From: Bacteroidota bacterium
GTDB taxonomy: Bacteria > Bacteroidota > Ignavibacteria > UBA10030 > UBA8401
Direction: 5' to 3'
Assembly (NCBI GenBank): GCA_035506275.1
Contig: DATJPT010000019.1
Coordinates: 124,001-188,000, forward strand
Length of the DNA stretch: 64,000 nucleotides
This document shows positions 27,469-36,313 of the stretch, piece by piece. Each line of letters starts with the position of its first letter. Position 1 is the first letter of the stretch. The position numbers and the translations under genes were made by a program. The notes under the pieces were generated by a model. That model did not search any database. It was not told the origin of the DNA and saw nothing but the letters and a program-made list of their open reading frames with translations.

Positions 27469-28842
27469 TTACTCCATCCCCTTTGCAGTTAACTCCTCTA
27501 ATTCCTTAACAAGCTGCGGCACAAACCCAAGATGCTCGGGCTTCATCAATGCGCTGCGCAAGACCGTCATCGTCTGTGTGTCGGCGCTGATGTGCGGATG
27601 GAGTTTTTTTGCCAGGCCGGAGCTGACATGGAGCAGAGCCAGATAGAGCGGATTTGATGGATGATGCATTGCATCCGAAAATATTTTTTCTGAAAGCTGA
27701 GAGATGCGGGAGGCGGCCGGCGATTCAGGATTGGGGAAATACGTGACGATATCCAGCTCCGGCTTCACAAATTCATTGAGCCGTTTGCTCGAGGCAATTT
27801 GTCTCGAAAATTCAAGAGCGCTTTTTCTCGTTTTGGTCAAAATGGCCCCCAGTCCGCTGTCGGGTAAAAGGGGAATGCATCGGAGCGTGAACCAAAGAGC
27901 CGCTGCCGCAGCCCCGGGGCGGGAACATTCGAGGCTGATCTCCCCGAGGTGTAAAGCATCCGACGTAAAATATGTGTACGGCGAATCATGTTTGTAGAAC
28001 CTTCCGACCGACGGATCGCTGAATAAGATGCATCCGCAGCCGTACGGCTGCAGTCCGTGCTTGTGCGGGTCGACGACGATACTGTCGCATTCGAAAAGAT
28101 GCAGGTACGGAGCCGCATTGACGAGCGGTGATTTTTGCCGAGCCAGGAGCATAAAGAACCCCCCATAGGCGGCGTCGGCATGGATGCGCACGTGATACCG
28201 GCGGCAGAGGGGGATTATTTGATCGAGAGGGTCGAGTGCACCGAGGGACGTTGTACCGATCGTAGCGACCACAGTTCCAACCTTCCCGGTTTTTAACTCT
28301 CGTTCGAGCTCGTCGCAATCGATCCTGCCATAGGCATCGCTGGGGATCTCAATGGCATCTGCTTTGATGACCTCGCACATTCGTTTGTGAGTGTAGTGAG
28401 CCGAAGAAGAAAAGGCGATCGACTTGCTTGGATGGAGCGAACGCGACACCCAGAGAGCTTCAAGATTTGCGATGGTACCGCTGCTCGTGAGATGTCCAAG
28501 ATGAGTTTTATATCCAAACATTTTTGCAAGGTCCGCAACAACCTCGATTTCCATTTTGGCCGTCGCCGGTCCCCCGTCGAGAGCGTGGTTGTTTGGATTG
28601 TTTCTCATCGCCATTTGATACGCTGCTGCGGCGATCGGATGAGGCGGCTTCAGCATTTGTCCGGCATAGCGAGGATGAAAGAAAGGGTAATTGTCCTTCA
28701 TCCTTTCTGAAAATTCGCCGGCGACTTTCTCCAACGTTGCCGGATCAACCTGCAGAGTCTCATCCTGCGTAAATTCTTCCCATGCTGATTCCCACTTGTC
28801 TTCATAAGCTGATAAGCGGTCAGACAGAGTTGGATTTTTCAT
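27469..28842 (-). CDS. PLP-dependent group II decarboxylase-like enzyme (aromatic/aspartate/tyrosine decarboxylase family)
   Basis: ATG 28842 gives 457 residues (an upstream GTG at 28857 is in frame). Family motifs: GHLTSSGTIANLEALW (phosphate-binding loop), HADAAYGG (Asp contacting the pyridine nitrogen), and DPHKHGLQPYGCG in which the Lys should form the Schiff base. The length and order fit fold-type I enzymes such as aspartate 1-decarboxylase, tyrosine decarboxylase or glutamate decarboxylase; the substrate cannot be chosen. It is transcribed alone and diverges from the glycosyltransferase gene across a 209-base spacer. Possible roles include beta-alanine or amine synthesis. Confidence 0.88.
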   Translation of the reverse strand: MKNPTLSDRLSAYEDKWESAWEEFTQDETLQVDPATLEKVAGEFSERMKDNYPFFHPRYAGQMLKPPHPIAAAAYQMAMRNNPNNHALDGGPATAKMEIEVVADLAKMFGYKTHLGHLTSSGTIANLEALWVSRSLHPSKSIAFSSSAHYTHKRMCEVIKADAIEIPSDAYGRIDCDELERELKTGKVGTVVATIGTTSLGALDPLDQIIPLCRRYHVRIHADAAYGGFFMLLARQKSPLVNAAPYLHLFECDSIVVDPHKHGLQPYGCGCILFSDPSVGRFYKHDSPYTYFTSDALHLGEISLECSRPGAAAAALWFTLRCIPLLPDSGLGAILTKTRKSALEFSRQIASSKRLNEFVKPELDIVTYFPNPESPAASRISQLSEKIFSDAMHHPSNPLYLALLHVSSGLAKKLHPHISADTQTMTVLRSALMKPEHLGFVPQLVKELEELTAKGME

Positions 28843-29051
28843 AGACTTTGTAAACACTATTTTTTTATTGGCAATATAGTCCGAGAAGAGTCGCTATGCA
28901 AGTCAGCAACTGAGATTGGAACTTGGGAAGTTTATTTCATCCATTACTTCAGATCAAGCCTTAATTTACCATTATTTAATAGGGGCATAACACTCTGATA
29001 ACGGCAACTTCCTATTATGCGGCACGTAAAACGGAGCTGAGGGAGGTGCCT

Positions 29052-30194
29052 ATGAAAATCGCCTATTTCAATGCCAACTTGAAAGTCGGACAGGACGGAG
29101 TGACCCGTTGCGTCTATAAAATGCTCGATGGAGCCTTAGCCCGCGACCATCAGGCAATCGGTATCACCGCAACGCTTCCTGTCGGTCAAACGCCCGTTCC
29201 GGTGTACGGCGTCCCTTCGGTCGTCCTGCCGCTCCAAAAAAATTATCGTATCGCGCTCCCCGGCTATCAGCCCTTTGCAAAGTACTTGCAGGATTTCCAG
29301 CCGGACATCATTCACATTAACAGCCCGTGTACGCTCGGCTTCGCCGCGGTGAAATATGCCAGGCATTTCGGCATTCCTGTCGTCGCAACCTATCATACGC
29401 ATTTCCCGACATATCCGCGGTACTACAACCTTACGAGCCTTGAGGATCTGACGTGGCGCTTGCTCCGACGGTTATACAATACCGTCGACCGGACACTTGT
29501 GCCGACCACTCCGATCCTCGAAGAACTTCGCGACCACGGCGTTAAACGGCTCCAGTACCTGCCGAACGGAGTCGACACGGCGACTTTCAATCCGATGTAC
29601 CGCTCAGACGAGTGGAGACGAAGATTTGGCGGCGGTGAAAAACCGATCGTCCTGTTTGTCAGCAGGCTCGTGTGGGAAAAAGACCTGCGCGTTCTTTCCG
29701 ATACTTTTCGTGAACTTCAATCGAAGCGTTCTGATTTTGAATTGGTCATCGTCGGCGACGGCCATGCCCGCCAGGAATTGGAAACGATGATGCCGGGAGC
29801 TCATTTTCTGGGCTACCAATCGGGGAGAATCCTGTCAGAAAGTTTTGCTTCGGCCGATATGTTTGTCTTTCCGTCGACGACGGAGACCTTCGGCCTTGTC
29901 ACACTGGAAGCGATGGCGTCCGGACTCGCTCCTGTTGCGGCAAAAGTCGGAGGTGCGGTAGAGATCATTCAGGAAGGGAGCTCGGGATTGTTTGCCGAGC
30001 CATTGAGCAGCTCCGACCTGACGAGAAAAGTCGAATGGCTTCTCGACAACCCCAATCACAGAAAGGTCATTGCAGACCATGCACTCGCTCGTGCACAAGA
30101 GTATCGGTGGGAACGAATTCTCGACCAGCTTTTTGAGAGTTACTCAGAGGTTATCGAGGAATTCCGTCTCCGACGTTTCCCGCGCGCAGCCTGA
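29052..30194 (+). CDS. GT4-family glycosyltransferase
   Basis: 380 residues from ATG 29052, seven bases after a good GGGAGG site; the upstream GTG at 29046 is inside that site's spacing. GT-B features: an N-terminal GVTRC-containing start (LKVGQDGVTRCVYKML), ATYHTHFPTYPRYY, PNGVDT, VSRLVWEKDLRVL, and the E-x7-E motif in ETFGLVTLEAMASG. It looks closest to the GDP-mannose-dependent alpha-mannosyltransferase/sulfolipid-type group, but the donor is not certain. The next genes, a phosphoesterase and a HAD phosphatase, follow at short distance on the same strand, so a glycolipid or glycoside synthesis role is plausible. Confidence 0.92.
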   Translation: MKIAYFNANLKVGQDGVTRCVYKMLDGALARDHQAIGITATLPVGQTPVPVYGVPSVVLPLQKNYRIALPGYQPFAKYLQDFQPDIIHINSPCTLGFAAVKYARHFGIPVVATYHTHFPTYPRYYNLTSLEDLTWRLLRRLYNTVDRTLVPTTPILEELRDHGVKRLQYLPNGVDTATFNPMYRSDEWRRRFGGGEKPIVLFVSRLVWEKDLRVLSDTFRELQSKRSDFELVIVGDGHARQELETMMPGAHFLGYQSGRILSESFASADMFVFPSTTETFGLVTLEAMASGLAPVAAKVGGAVEIIQEGSSGLFAEPLSSSDLTRKVEWLLDNPNHRKVIADHALARAQEYRWERILDQLFESYSEVIEEFRLRRFPRAA

Positions 30195-30234
30195 GTCACG
30201 CTTCACCGGCCAAACGATACACGACGAAGGTTCG

Positions 30235-31206
30235 TTGGCAACAACAAGCCCCGCCGGACCCTCATTTACCATCGCTCATATCTCCGACCCTCATCTCAGC
30301 AGACAGTTCTATCGGGAACACATCAAGTCTTTCAAAATTCTTCTGCGGACAATTCTTGACCAGGGGTGCGACCATCTGGTGATCACCGGAGACATCGTCA
30401 GCACCGGCGATCCAAACGATTACTATCTGGCCCGGACGATCCTCACGACATTTGGTTTGATGGACAGCAAGAAGCTCACGATCGTCCCCGGCAATCACGA
30501 CGTCTTCGGCGGTCCGCATCGCGCAGTCGACGTCCTCAGTTTCCCGCGCCATATCCGTACGATCGATTACCGCCGACGCCTTGCACTTTTTGAGGAGGCG
30601 TTCGCGGAGACCTTCGTCGGAGTGAAAAAACTGAACGGCGACAACTTGTTTCCCTTCATCAAAGAGGTCGGGCCGTATTCGATCATCGGATTGAATTCTA
30701 TTCTTCCCTGGTCATTATGGGATAATCCGCTCGGCTCAAATGGAATGCTGAGCGACGAGCAGGTGACGGCGTTGGCGCAATTGCCGCCAGACGATGCTTT
30801 TCGGGGTACGATGCCTCTCGTAGCAATTCATCATCATTTCAACGATCTGAACGATGCCTCGACAGACAGCAGTCTCTGGCGTAAGATCGAATCGAAAACG
30901 ATGCGGATGAAACGGCGCCGCAAAACGCTCAAACTTTTTGCATCGCTCGGCGTGCAGGCGGTGCTCCACGGCCACGTCCATCGGAATGAATTGTATGAGC
31001 AGTATGGAGTGAAGCTGGCGAACGGCGCCGGTGCCGTTTGCGATGATCCTGTGAGCATGCTGAAGTATAATCGTCTGACGTTTGAAGGGGGAAAAACCCT
31101 CGTGGAGATCAACACGCTGCCGATCGCGTTTCAAACTCCATCGACGGCATTGTCCTTTCATCATTTTCGGTCCGCAGAGCCGCTTCCCAGCGCTGCCCAT
31201 GTCTAA
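30235..31206 (+). CDS. Calcineurin-like metallophosphoesterase
   Basis: The open frame extends back into the glycosyltransferase gene, but the best start outside it is TTG 30235, preceded by GAAGG (30226-30230), giving 323 residues (MATTSPAGPSFTIAHISDPHL). The full metal-binding set is visible: SDPH (D-x-H), TGDIV (GD), PGNHD, AIHHH, and HGHVHRNE (GHxH). Such enzymes are di-metal phosphodiesterases or phosphatases; this one resembles the cAMP phosphodiesterase/Icc-like branch in layout. It is cytoplasmic by lack of a signal peptide. It lies between the glycosyltransferase and the HAD phosphatase, six bases before the latter. Confidence 0.9.
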   Translation: MATTSPAGPSFTIAHISDPHLSRQFYREHIKSFKILLRTILDQGCDHLVITGDIVSTGDPNDYYLARTILTTFGLMDSKKLTIVPGNHDVFGGPHRAVDVLSFPRHIRTIDYRRRLALFEEAFAETFVGVKKLNGDNLFPFIKEVGPYSIIGLNSILPWSLWDNPLGSNGMLSDEQVTALAQLPPDDAFRGTMPLVAIHHHFNDLNDASTDSSLWRKIESKTMRMKRRRKTLKLFASLGVQAVLHGHVHRNELYEQYGVKLANGAGAVCDDPVSMLKYNRLTFEGGKTLVEINTLPIAFQTPSTALSFHHFRSAEPLPSAAHV

Positions 31207-31211
31207 ATTCT

Positions 31212-32057
31212 ATGCTCCCCGTACATCTCAAATATCAGCTCGAGCTGCTGGAAAACCGCGCGAATAAGCTTGCAGAGGGGCGGACAAAGACCGCCCTCTT
31301 CGACCTCGATAACACCCTTCTTGTCGGCGATATCGGCGAAGCGGTATTTGTCCAGCTGCTGGCGGACGGGCATCCATTGAAATGCACGTGGGAAGAATAT
31401 CAGTCGTTTCTCCGCCGCGATATCTCGGCGGCGTACCGCCTGGTTGTCGAATCGATGGCCGGATTGACGGTCCATGAAGTCGAAGAGGTCACGATGAAGG
31501 TTCTTAAAAGCCCCGGCTCGATCGTCAAATACGGAAAGGCGCAGATACCCGCTCCAAAGCCCCATCCCGGTATGAAAAAGCTCCTTGCGCAGCTTCGTAA
31601 GCTCAGATACACTATCTACGTTATTTCCGCCAGCAACCGTATTTCGGTGCGTGTCGCTGCCGAGGAATTTTTCGGGATTCCCCCCGAATGTTCATTTGGA
31701 ATCGAGGCAAAAATTGTCGGCGGCCGCCTTTCAGCGACTCTCATCAAACCGTATCCGATCGGTGCTGGGAAGAAGGATGTCTATCATAAGCACATTGGCA
31801 TGTCGGCGCCCCTTGTAACCGCGACCGACTCCATCAACGACATGGAAATGCTTTCGTTGACCGACCCGGCCGGCCTTTCACTGTGGGTGGGAAAAAATCG
31901 TTCTGAGTTCAAAGCGATGAAGGAACAGCTCGGACAGCCGCAGCGTTTCTGCTTTGTTCAACGCCCCCGAAATTATAGTTTGATGAAGAGGGTGCGGACT
32001 TTGGGGGAACAGCGCACCAGCGATGTCGTTTCATCGACGGTCTTTGCAGAAATGTGA
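31212..32057 (+). CDS. HAD-superfamily hydrolase, subfamily IB (SerB-like phosphatase)
   Basis: 281 residues. HAD motif I FDLDNTLL, motif II in VISASN, a motif III lysine near GAGKKDVY, and motif IV TATDSINDMEML are present, along with a helical cap segment (about 60-115). This fits the HAD-IB group that includes phosphoserine phosphatase and lipid-phosphate phosphatases. Substrate unknown; co-location with a glycosyltransferase and a phosphoesterase favours a sugar- or lipid-phosphate. Its last 85 bases overlap the end of the opposite-strand glycosidase-like gene (31973-32057). Confidence 0.88.
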   Translation: MLPVHLKYQLELLENRANKLAEGRTKTALFDLDNTLLVGDIGEAVFVQLLADGHPLKCTWEEYQSFLRRDISAAYRLVVESMAGLTVHEVEEVTMKVLKSPGSIVKYGKAQIPAPKPHPGMKKLLAQLRKLRYTIYVISASNRISVRVAAEEFFGIPPECSFGIEAKIVGGRLSATLIKPYPIGAGKKDVYHKHIGMSAPLVTATDSINDMEMLSLTDPAGLSLWVGKNRSEFKAMKEQLGQPQRFCFVQRPRNYSLMKRVRTLGEQRTSDVVSSTVFAEM

Positions 32058-34348
32058 TCGGGGGAGGACGCCGCGACGTTCTTGACCGCGAACGGCAGAT
32101 GGATCTCGATCGCCGCCGGCAGCGGGTCGCCGCCGAAATTCCCTTCAAAGTGGATCACAGCGCTCCCCTCATCGTTGAACAACAGCGAACAGGAAATGAC
32201 GCCGAACGATGTCGGGACGTTTTTCATCCTGATATTCTTCCCTTTTTGGATCAGCCTGTTCGCGTTCCCCTTGAACAAAGAGATCACTCCGTTTTCTTCC
32301 TTCACCATGCAGCTTCGCAGGAAAAGCACTATTTCCGCCGCCGCCCATCCATGATGGCCATCCCCCATCACGCCCCCTCCGGTTCTCGGATGGATCGCTT
32401 CGGGGAGCGAATAGGGGGGGACGGCTTGTTTGAAAACAGTGTCGGCAACCTCCCATGCTTTCGCCACATCTCCTAAAATGAAAAAAGAGTGCGCAATCTG
32501 AAGGGTGAGGTAGGCGTTGTATCCGGAGTGGATGATCGGGTGAAAAAAGCCCTTGTCATCCACATACTCCGCCTCGAGTCTTCGCAAGGTATTCGTCAGG
32601 TGGTGCAGCCTGCCGTCGAATATTTCCAGAGGATACATGCTCGAGATCGAACCGACGGCGCTTTCGTCGAAGCTGCGGTCCGGCGTCGCCGGAATTATTT
32701 TTTCGCCGACGCGCCGCTCCACGTGCAGCAGCGACTGCATGATGCTCTCTTCAAATGCCCGAACTTCTTCGTCAAAGATCTGTTCATCCGATCTCATTCC
32801 CAGCGTCGCGGCTATTTTCACGAACGCTTTAAGCCCGCCGAGCGACCAGAAAGTATCCCAGTAATATTGATCGACGGTTCCAAGATGTTCCGCGCTGAGG
32901 CTTGCGGGTATCAATCCGTTTCCGGCCTGCTTCCGTTTTCGCACGATCCACTGTGCGGCTCGTTTAAGGTAAGGATACCAGTTCTTCAGCCAGAGATGCT
33001 GCCGGTTGAGGAGGAAGTGCTGGTGAACGGTCCAAAGCACTGCGCCGTTCGAGTCCCATTCGCCGTCGGGACCGCGGAAGAAACCGTCGGACGTCAGCCG
33101 TTCCGGAAATGCATCGATCACTTGCCGGGATCGTTTGTAAAAACCGAGAACGTCGAGAGCGCGGATCATCGGTGTCGCATCTCTGTACCAGAAATGGTGA
33201 TAGAGAAACGGTCCCGGCGATATGAAATCGGCGTCGCTGAGTTCTACGAGCGCAAGCCTGCTCGCCTCGAACATCGCCTGAAGCTTTTTGTCCGCAAATT
33301 CAAACTGCGCTCCCGTAGAAAGCTCTTTTTCCCATTTCGTCTGCTGATCAGCTTTCCGCTTCTCGAACGAGACGCGCCAGGTCTGTTTTGTCCCCCGCCG
33401 ACGGATCGCCACCTCATCTTCCAGCGCAGCGCTGTAATGGACCGATCGTTCCTCTCCGGGGGCAAGATCAAACGTGAATGCCGCAACCGCATGTGCCAGT
33501 CCGCGGTCGCAATGGGACGATGCCGTCGATCCCTCGGCAAGCATCGCTATCGTTCGCTGCTCGAGGTGACGGGCAAGGTCGCCGTTCTGCAGCGACGAGC
33601 AGAAAATTCTATCGGGCGTTTCAGCAAACACGATCCCGGCAGATTTATTGACATGGGCAATGCGGGGATGCTTGAATTCGATAGAAGAGATCAATGCAAC
33701 TCCTTCCGGATTGAACGGACGGATCGCAATGCACAGCGCTCCCGATTTTCTTTTCCCGCTGCTGTTCGTCACCGAAGATTTCGCAAAGAGCACGTCGAAG
33801 CCATGGTTTGTGGGGGCGGCAAAATGTTCGAGCGTCAAACCGATGCCGTTCACGGAAAATCGAGTGGTGATGCACGGAAACATCGTCTCGGTCGTCTGCT
33901 CTCCGCCGCCGGTCCTGGAAGGGAAAAAGACCTTATCCTCTACCACCAGCCAAGTGTCGATCGACCATTCGCGGGGAAGTGGGGTGGCTAGACCTGTCGG
34001 GTCGACGATCGCTTCATGAAATCCATTCAGGGTGCCGACCATCGTCCAGTTGCGGTGGGTGATGTTGACCAAGAGGGGGTTTTGCGCCCTGGGGATATAG
34101 CTTTCGCTTTTCGGGTCCAGTTGTTTATGCACCCAGAAAGGGTAGAGCCAATCGCTCCTCATCTGCAACACGGCGAAATTCAGGAGTCCCCTGACGATCA
34201 CCGGCGTGCTCAGCAAAAAGAGTTCTTTTGGAAAGCCTTTTCCTTCGACGTCGCTGAATTTTCCAGCTAGCTGAAATTGTTTGATGGAACTTTCCGGCAG
34301 CTGAAGCCGCCGGAGCGCCTGTTCCAATATATAAGAATTAAGATTCAT
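31973..34348 (-). CDS. Six-hairpin (alpha/alpha) glycosidase-like protein
   Basis: 791 residues, no signal peptide. An N-terminal beta-sandwich region (about 50-320) is followed by a helical domain (about 350-690) with the character of the (alpha/alpha)6 barrel of glycogen-debranching and rhamnosidase-type enzymes: YHHFWYRDATPMIRALDVLG, GEWDSNGAVLWTVHQHF, VDQYYWDTFWSLGGLKA, DGHHGWAAAEIVLFL. RDAT and WDSNG are in the usual places of the acidic catalytic and substrate residues. A C-terminal beta domain ends the protein. Likely a cytoplasmic glycan-processing enzyme, specificity unknown. It starts from a 241-base divergent spacer and overlaps the HAD gene tail-to-tail by 85 bases. Confidence 0.8.
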   Translation of the reverse strand: MNLNSYILEQALRRLQLPESSIKQFQLAGKFSDVEGKGFPKELFLLSTPVIVRGLLNFAVLQMRSDWLYPFWVHKQLDPKSESYIPRAQNPLLVNITHRNWTMVGTLNGFHEAIVDPTGLATPLPREWSIDTWLVVEDKVFFPSRTGGGEQTTETMFPCITTRFSVNGIGLTLEHFAAPTNHGFDVLFAKSSVTNSSGKRKSGALCIAIRPFNPEGVALISSIEFKHPRIAHVNKSAGIVFAETPDRIFCSSLQNGDLARHLEQRTIAMLAEGSTASSHCDRGLAHAVAAFTFDLAPGEERSVHYSAALEDEVAIRRRGTKQTWRVSFEKRKADQQTKWEKELSTGAQFEFADKKLQAMFEASRLALVELSDADFISPGPFLYHHFWYRDATPMIRALDVLGFYKRSRQVIDAFPERLTSDGFFRGPDGEWDSNGAVLWTVHQHFLLNRQHLWLKNWYPYLKRAAQWIVRKRKQAGNGLIPASLSAEHLGTVDQYYWDTFWSLGGLKAFVKIAATLGMRSDEQIFDEEVRAFEESIMQSLLHVERRVGEKIIPATPDRSFDESAVGSISSMYPLEIFDGRLHHLTNTLRRLEAEYVDDKGFFHPIIHSGYNAYLTLQIAHSFFILGDVAKAWEVADTVFKQAVPPYSLPEAIHPRTGGGVMGDGHHGWAAAEIVLFLRSCMVKEENGVISLFKGNANRLIQKGKNIRMKNVPTSFGVISCSLLFNDEGSAVIHFEGNFGGDPLPAAIEIHLPFAVKNVAASSPDHISAKTVDETTSLVRCSPKVRTLFIKL

Positions 34349-34589
34349 CAGGTCGGACTAAGATATCGGGCGTTAATCGTGCATTTGAATATAGATTCAG
34401 TTTGGCCGTGATTCAAGCGAGGATTGAGGTAATTGAATGATTCTGAAAGATTTAACAATTCCTTAAAGTAAGTCTAATATCAAGCTAACTGTCCATTTGT
34501 ATTTTTCAGGCGAGAAACAGGTTGTATTAGGGCATCTTACTTTGGGAGAAGCCATGATACTTCGAAAAAAACAAATAGAGGAGCCTTTT

Positions 34590-34742
34590 ATGTTTTGGTT
34601 GGTCCGTGAGATTTTCGCAACGTCGGAGGGGATCGAAGAGGAATTGAAACCGATCAGTGACCGCGAATTTTATACATGGATGGGGGTGCTTTCCGCTGTA
34701 ATGCTCATCTACGGCGCCGTCTTCCGCTTCTTTGCCGCATAA
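34590..34742 (+). CDS. Small single-helix membrane protein, 50 residues
   Basis: The start at ATG 34590 is set by a strong GAGGAG site seven bases upstream; the open frame itself goes back to TTG 34497 with no such site. The product begins MFWLVREIFATSEGIEEELK and ends with one hydrophobic helix (MGVLSAVMLIYGAVFRFFAA). The acidic segment before the helix and the aromatic residues near both ends suggest an inner membrane protein with a cytoplasmic N-terminus. No family recognised. It stands alone between the divergent glycosidase-like gene and a 352-base spacer. Confidence 0.6.
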   Translation: MFWLVREIFATSEGIEEELKPISDREFYTWMGVLSAVMLIYGAVFRFFAA

Positions 34743-35094
34743 AAAACCTGCAGTCTATTAAACTTTATTCTCCTCCACCGTGTCCCATAAATACGCTGCG
34801 GTGCCTGCTTGTTATGGAGCGGCAGAACCGCGGTCAGTGATTTTTGAAATTTTTCCCGCGGAGTGTTTGTTCAGTTAAATACAGGAGCCGGTATCCCTTT
34901 GTAGTTAAGATGTGTCCGGATCGGAAGGAGTGGTTGGCTGAAGGGACGGACGAAAGCCAATCGTATGTAACGTACGGTTGGCTTTTTTATTACACCCGAC
35001 CCGCAGGGTTATCGTCACATTGATTGCTGCCTTCTGGATTCCGTCTCATGTTTTCTCCCTTGATTATCTTTCCACCAACCCCTACTTTTCATGA
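34743..35094. other. 352-base spacer with a candidate small RNA and terminator
   Basis: No coding frame is supportable. The centre (about 34880-34988) can fold: TCCCTT at 34893-34898 with AAGGGA at 34941-34946, GTCCG/CGGAC flanking about 34915-34952, and a final terminator at 34953-34988. The rest shows no motif I can name. Confidence 0.45.
34953..34988 (+). terminator. Rho-independent terminator in the spacer before the YdeI-like gene
   Basis: Thirteen-pair stem (34953-34965 with 34973-34985, one U-G pair) and a T run at 34983-34988. It is 200 bases past the stop of the 50-residue protein, so the transcript it ends may be a separate small RNA or a long 3' tail. Confidence 0.75.
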
Positions 35095-35670
35095 ATGGAT
35101 GTCGGAAAGACTTTATACGCGCCGGACAGGAAGCGCTGGCGGTCATGGTTGTCGAAAAATCACAAGACCGCCCAAGATATTTGGCTGATCTATTTCAAAA
35201 AAGAGAGCGGAAAAAAGCGGATACCGTATAACGACGCTGTCGAAGAGGCGTTGTGTTACGGATGGATCGACAGCATTGTAAAACCGCGCGATGCTGAAAG
35301 CTGGGTGCAGCGGTTTACTCCGCGAAGAAAGGGAAGCCCCCTTTCCGAATTGAACAAAGAACGCGTTCGCCGGCTCATCAAAGCGAAAAAGATGACGCGT
35401 TACGGTTTGGAGAGCATCCGTCATCACATGGAAAGGAAGCTCTCGGGCAAAACAGCATTAAAAGAATTTACTCTTCCCAAAGACATTCTTCGCGTGCTTA
35501 AGTCCGACCCAGTTGTGTGGAGGAATTTCCAGGGATTTTCGGTGTCGTACAAGCGTATACGCATCGGCTGGATTGACGGAGTCAGGCGAAGGCCCGATGT
35601 ATTTCAACAGCGCCTCCGTTATTTCATCAAGATGACCGCTCAGAATAAAAAATTTGGGATGGTCCGGTAG
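35095..35670 (+). CDS. YdeI/OmpD-associated family protein
   Basis: 191 residues. Family features: LYAPDRKRWRSWLSKNHKTA, ALCYGWIDSIVKPRD (the conserved C-Y-G-W-I-D core), RFTPRRKGSPLSELNKERV, and a C-terminal IGWIDGVRRRPDVFQQRL repeat near 160-180. Proteins of this family are common in soil and sediment bacteria and are annotated as bacteriocin-protection or OmpD-associated, without established biochemistry. No signal peptide. A single gene between long spacers; no ribosome binding site stands out. Function remains unknown. Confidence 0.85.
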   Translation: MDVGKTLYAPDRKRWRSWLSKNHKTAQDIWLIYFKKESGKKRIPYNDAVEEALCYGWIDSIVKPRDAESWVQRFTPRRKGSPLSELNKERVRRLIKAKKMTRYGLESIRHHMERKLSGKTALKEFTLPKDILRVLKSDPVVWRNFQGFSVSYKRIRIGWIDGVRRRPDVFQQRLRYFIKMTAQNKKFGMVR

Positions 35671-35980
35671 TAATTTTTTCTCCTCTGTACTGCCTGACGT
35701 CGCATGCAGCGGCGAGCGTTTGGGCGTTGGCTGAATGGGCAGCCGGGGAGTGTAATAGGAATTGCACCTGAGGATCCGATGAACAGACGATAGCAACAAT
35801 GGTATTTCGTCCATCCGGATTGATGGGTTGAGGCCAGGTCTCGCGGCGAGAGCGTGGCCCTGTGATTTTGCTCACCTGGCGAAAAGGATCGGGATTAAAC
35901 TCGGCTGCAAAAGAATGTGTCTATCAGTCAGCTTGTTCCAATAGCAGATCATCGTTCTTCTCACAGTAAGGGAACAGTCC
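35671..35980. other. 310-base spacer before the YXWGXW gene
   Basis: No supportable gene. One compact hairpin is visible at 35832-35859 (GGCCA/TGGCC outer, TCTCG/CGAGA inner, CGG loop), and the wider pair GCCAGGT (35833-35839)/ACCTGGC (35874-35880) competes with it. Their role, if any, is unknown. An AAGGGA site about seven bases before 35981 serves the next gene. Confidence 0.4.
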
Positions 35981-36313
35981 ATGAAAACATTTTTGAAAGC
36001 CGCAATTCTGGCGGGAGCGCTTGCCATCGCAGTCCCTGTTTTCGCACAGCTTCATGTCGGAGTAGGAATCAACATCGGTCCTCCAGCTCCACCGGCGGAG
36101 AGAGTCATTGTAAGGCCCTCGGGAGAGGTCGTATGGGTCCCCGGTTACTATCGCTGGGCGCCGCGCCGTCACCATTATGTGTGGGTTGCCGGCCGATGGA
36201 TGCATCCCCCCCGTCCGCACTCTGTGTGGGTTGCGGGGCATTGGGAGCGTCGGAACAATGAATGGGTCTTTTTTGAAGGGCGCTGGGAGCGGGAACACCC
36301 TCGCGTACGGTAA
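35981..36313 (+). CDS. YXWGXW repeat-containing secreted protein
   Basis: 110 residues: signal peptide (MKTFLKAAILAGALAIAVPVFA, cleaved after residue 22), a short Pro-rich linker, then tandem tryptophan repeats of the W-V-P-G-Y-Y-R-W / W-V-A-G-R-W / W-V-A-G-H-W type characteristic of the YXWGXW family. These occur in many Gram-negative bacteria as small envelope proteins with no known function. An AAGGGA ribosome binding site precedes the ATG by seven bases. Confidence 0.85.
   Translation: MKTFLKAAILAGALAIAVPVFAQLHVGVGINIGPPAPPAERVIVRPSGEVVWVPGYYRWAPRRHHYVWVAGRWMHPPRPHSVWVAGHWERRNNEWVFFEGRWEREHPRVR

Noticed and set aside
32489-33991. 500-codon open frame on the plus strand opposite the glycosidase-like gene
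   Set aside because: Long but of shadow composition; the minus-strand protein has clear family features.
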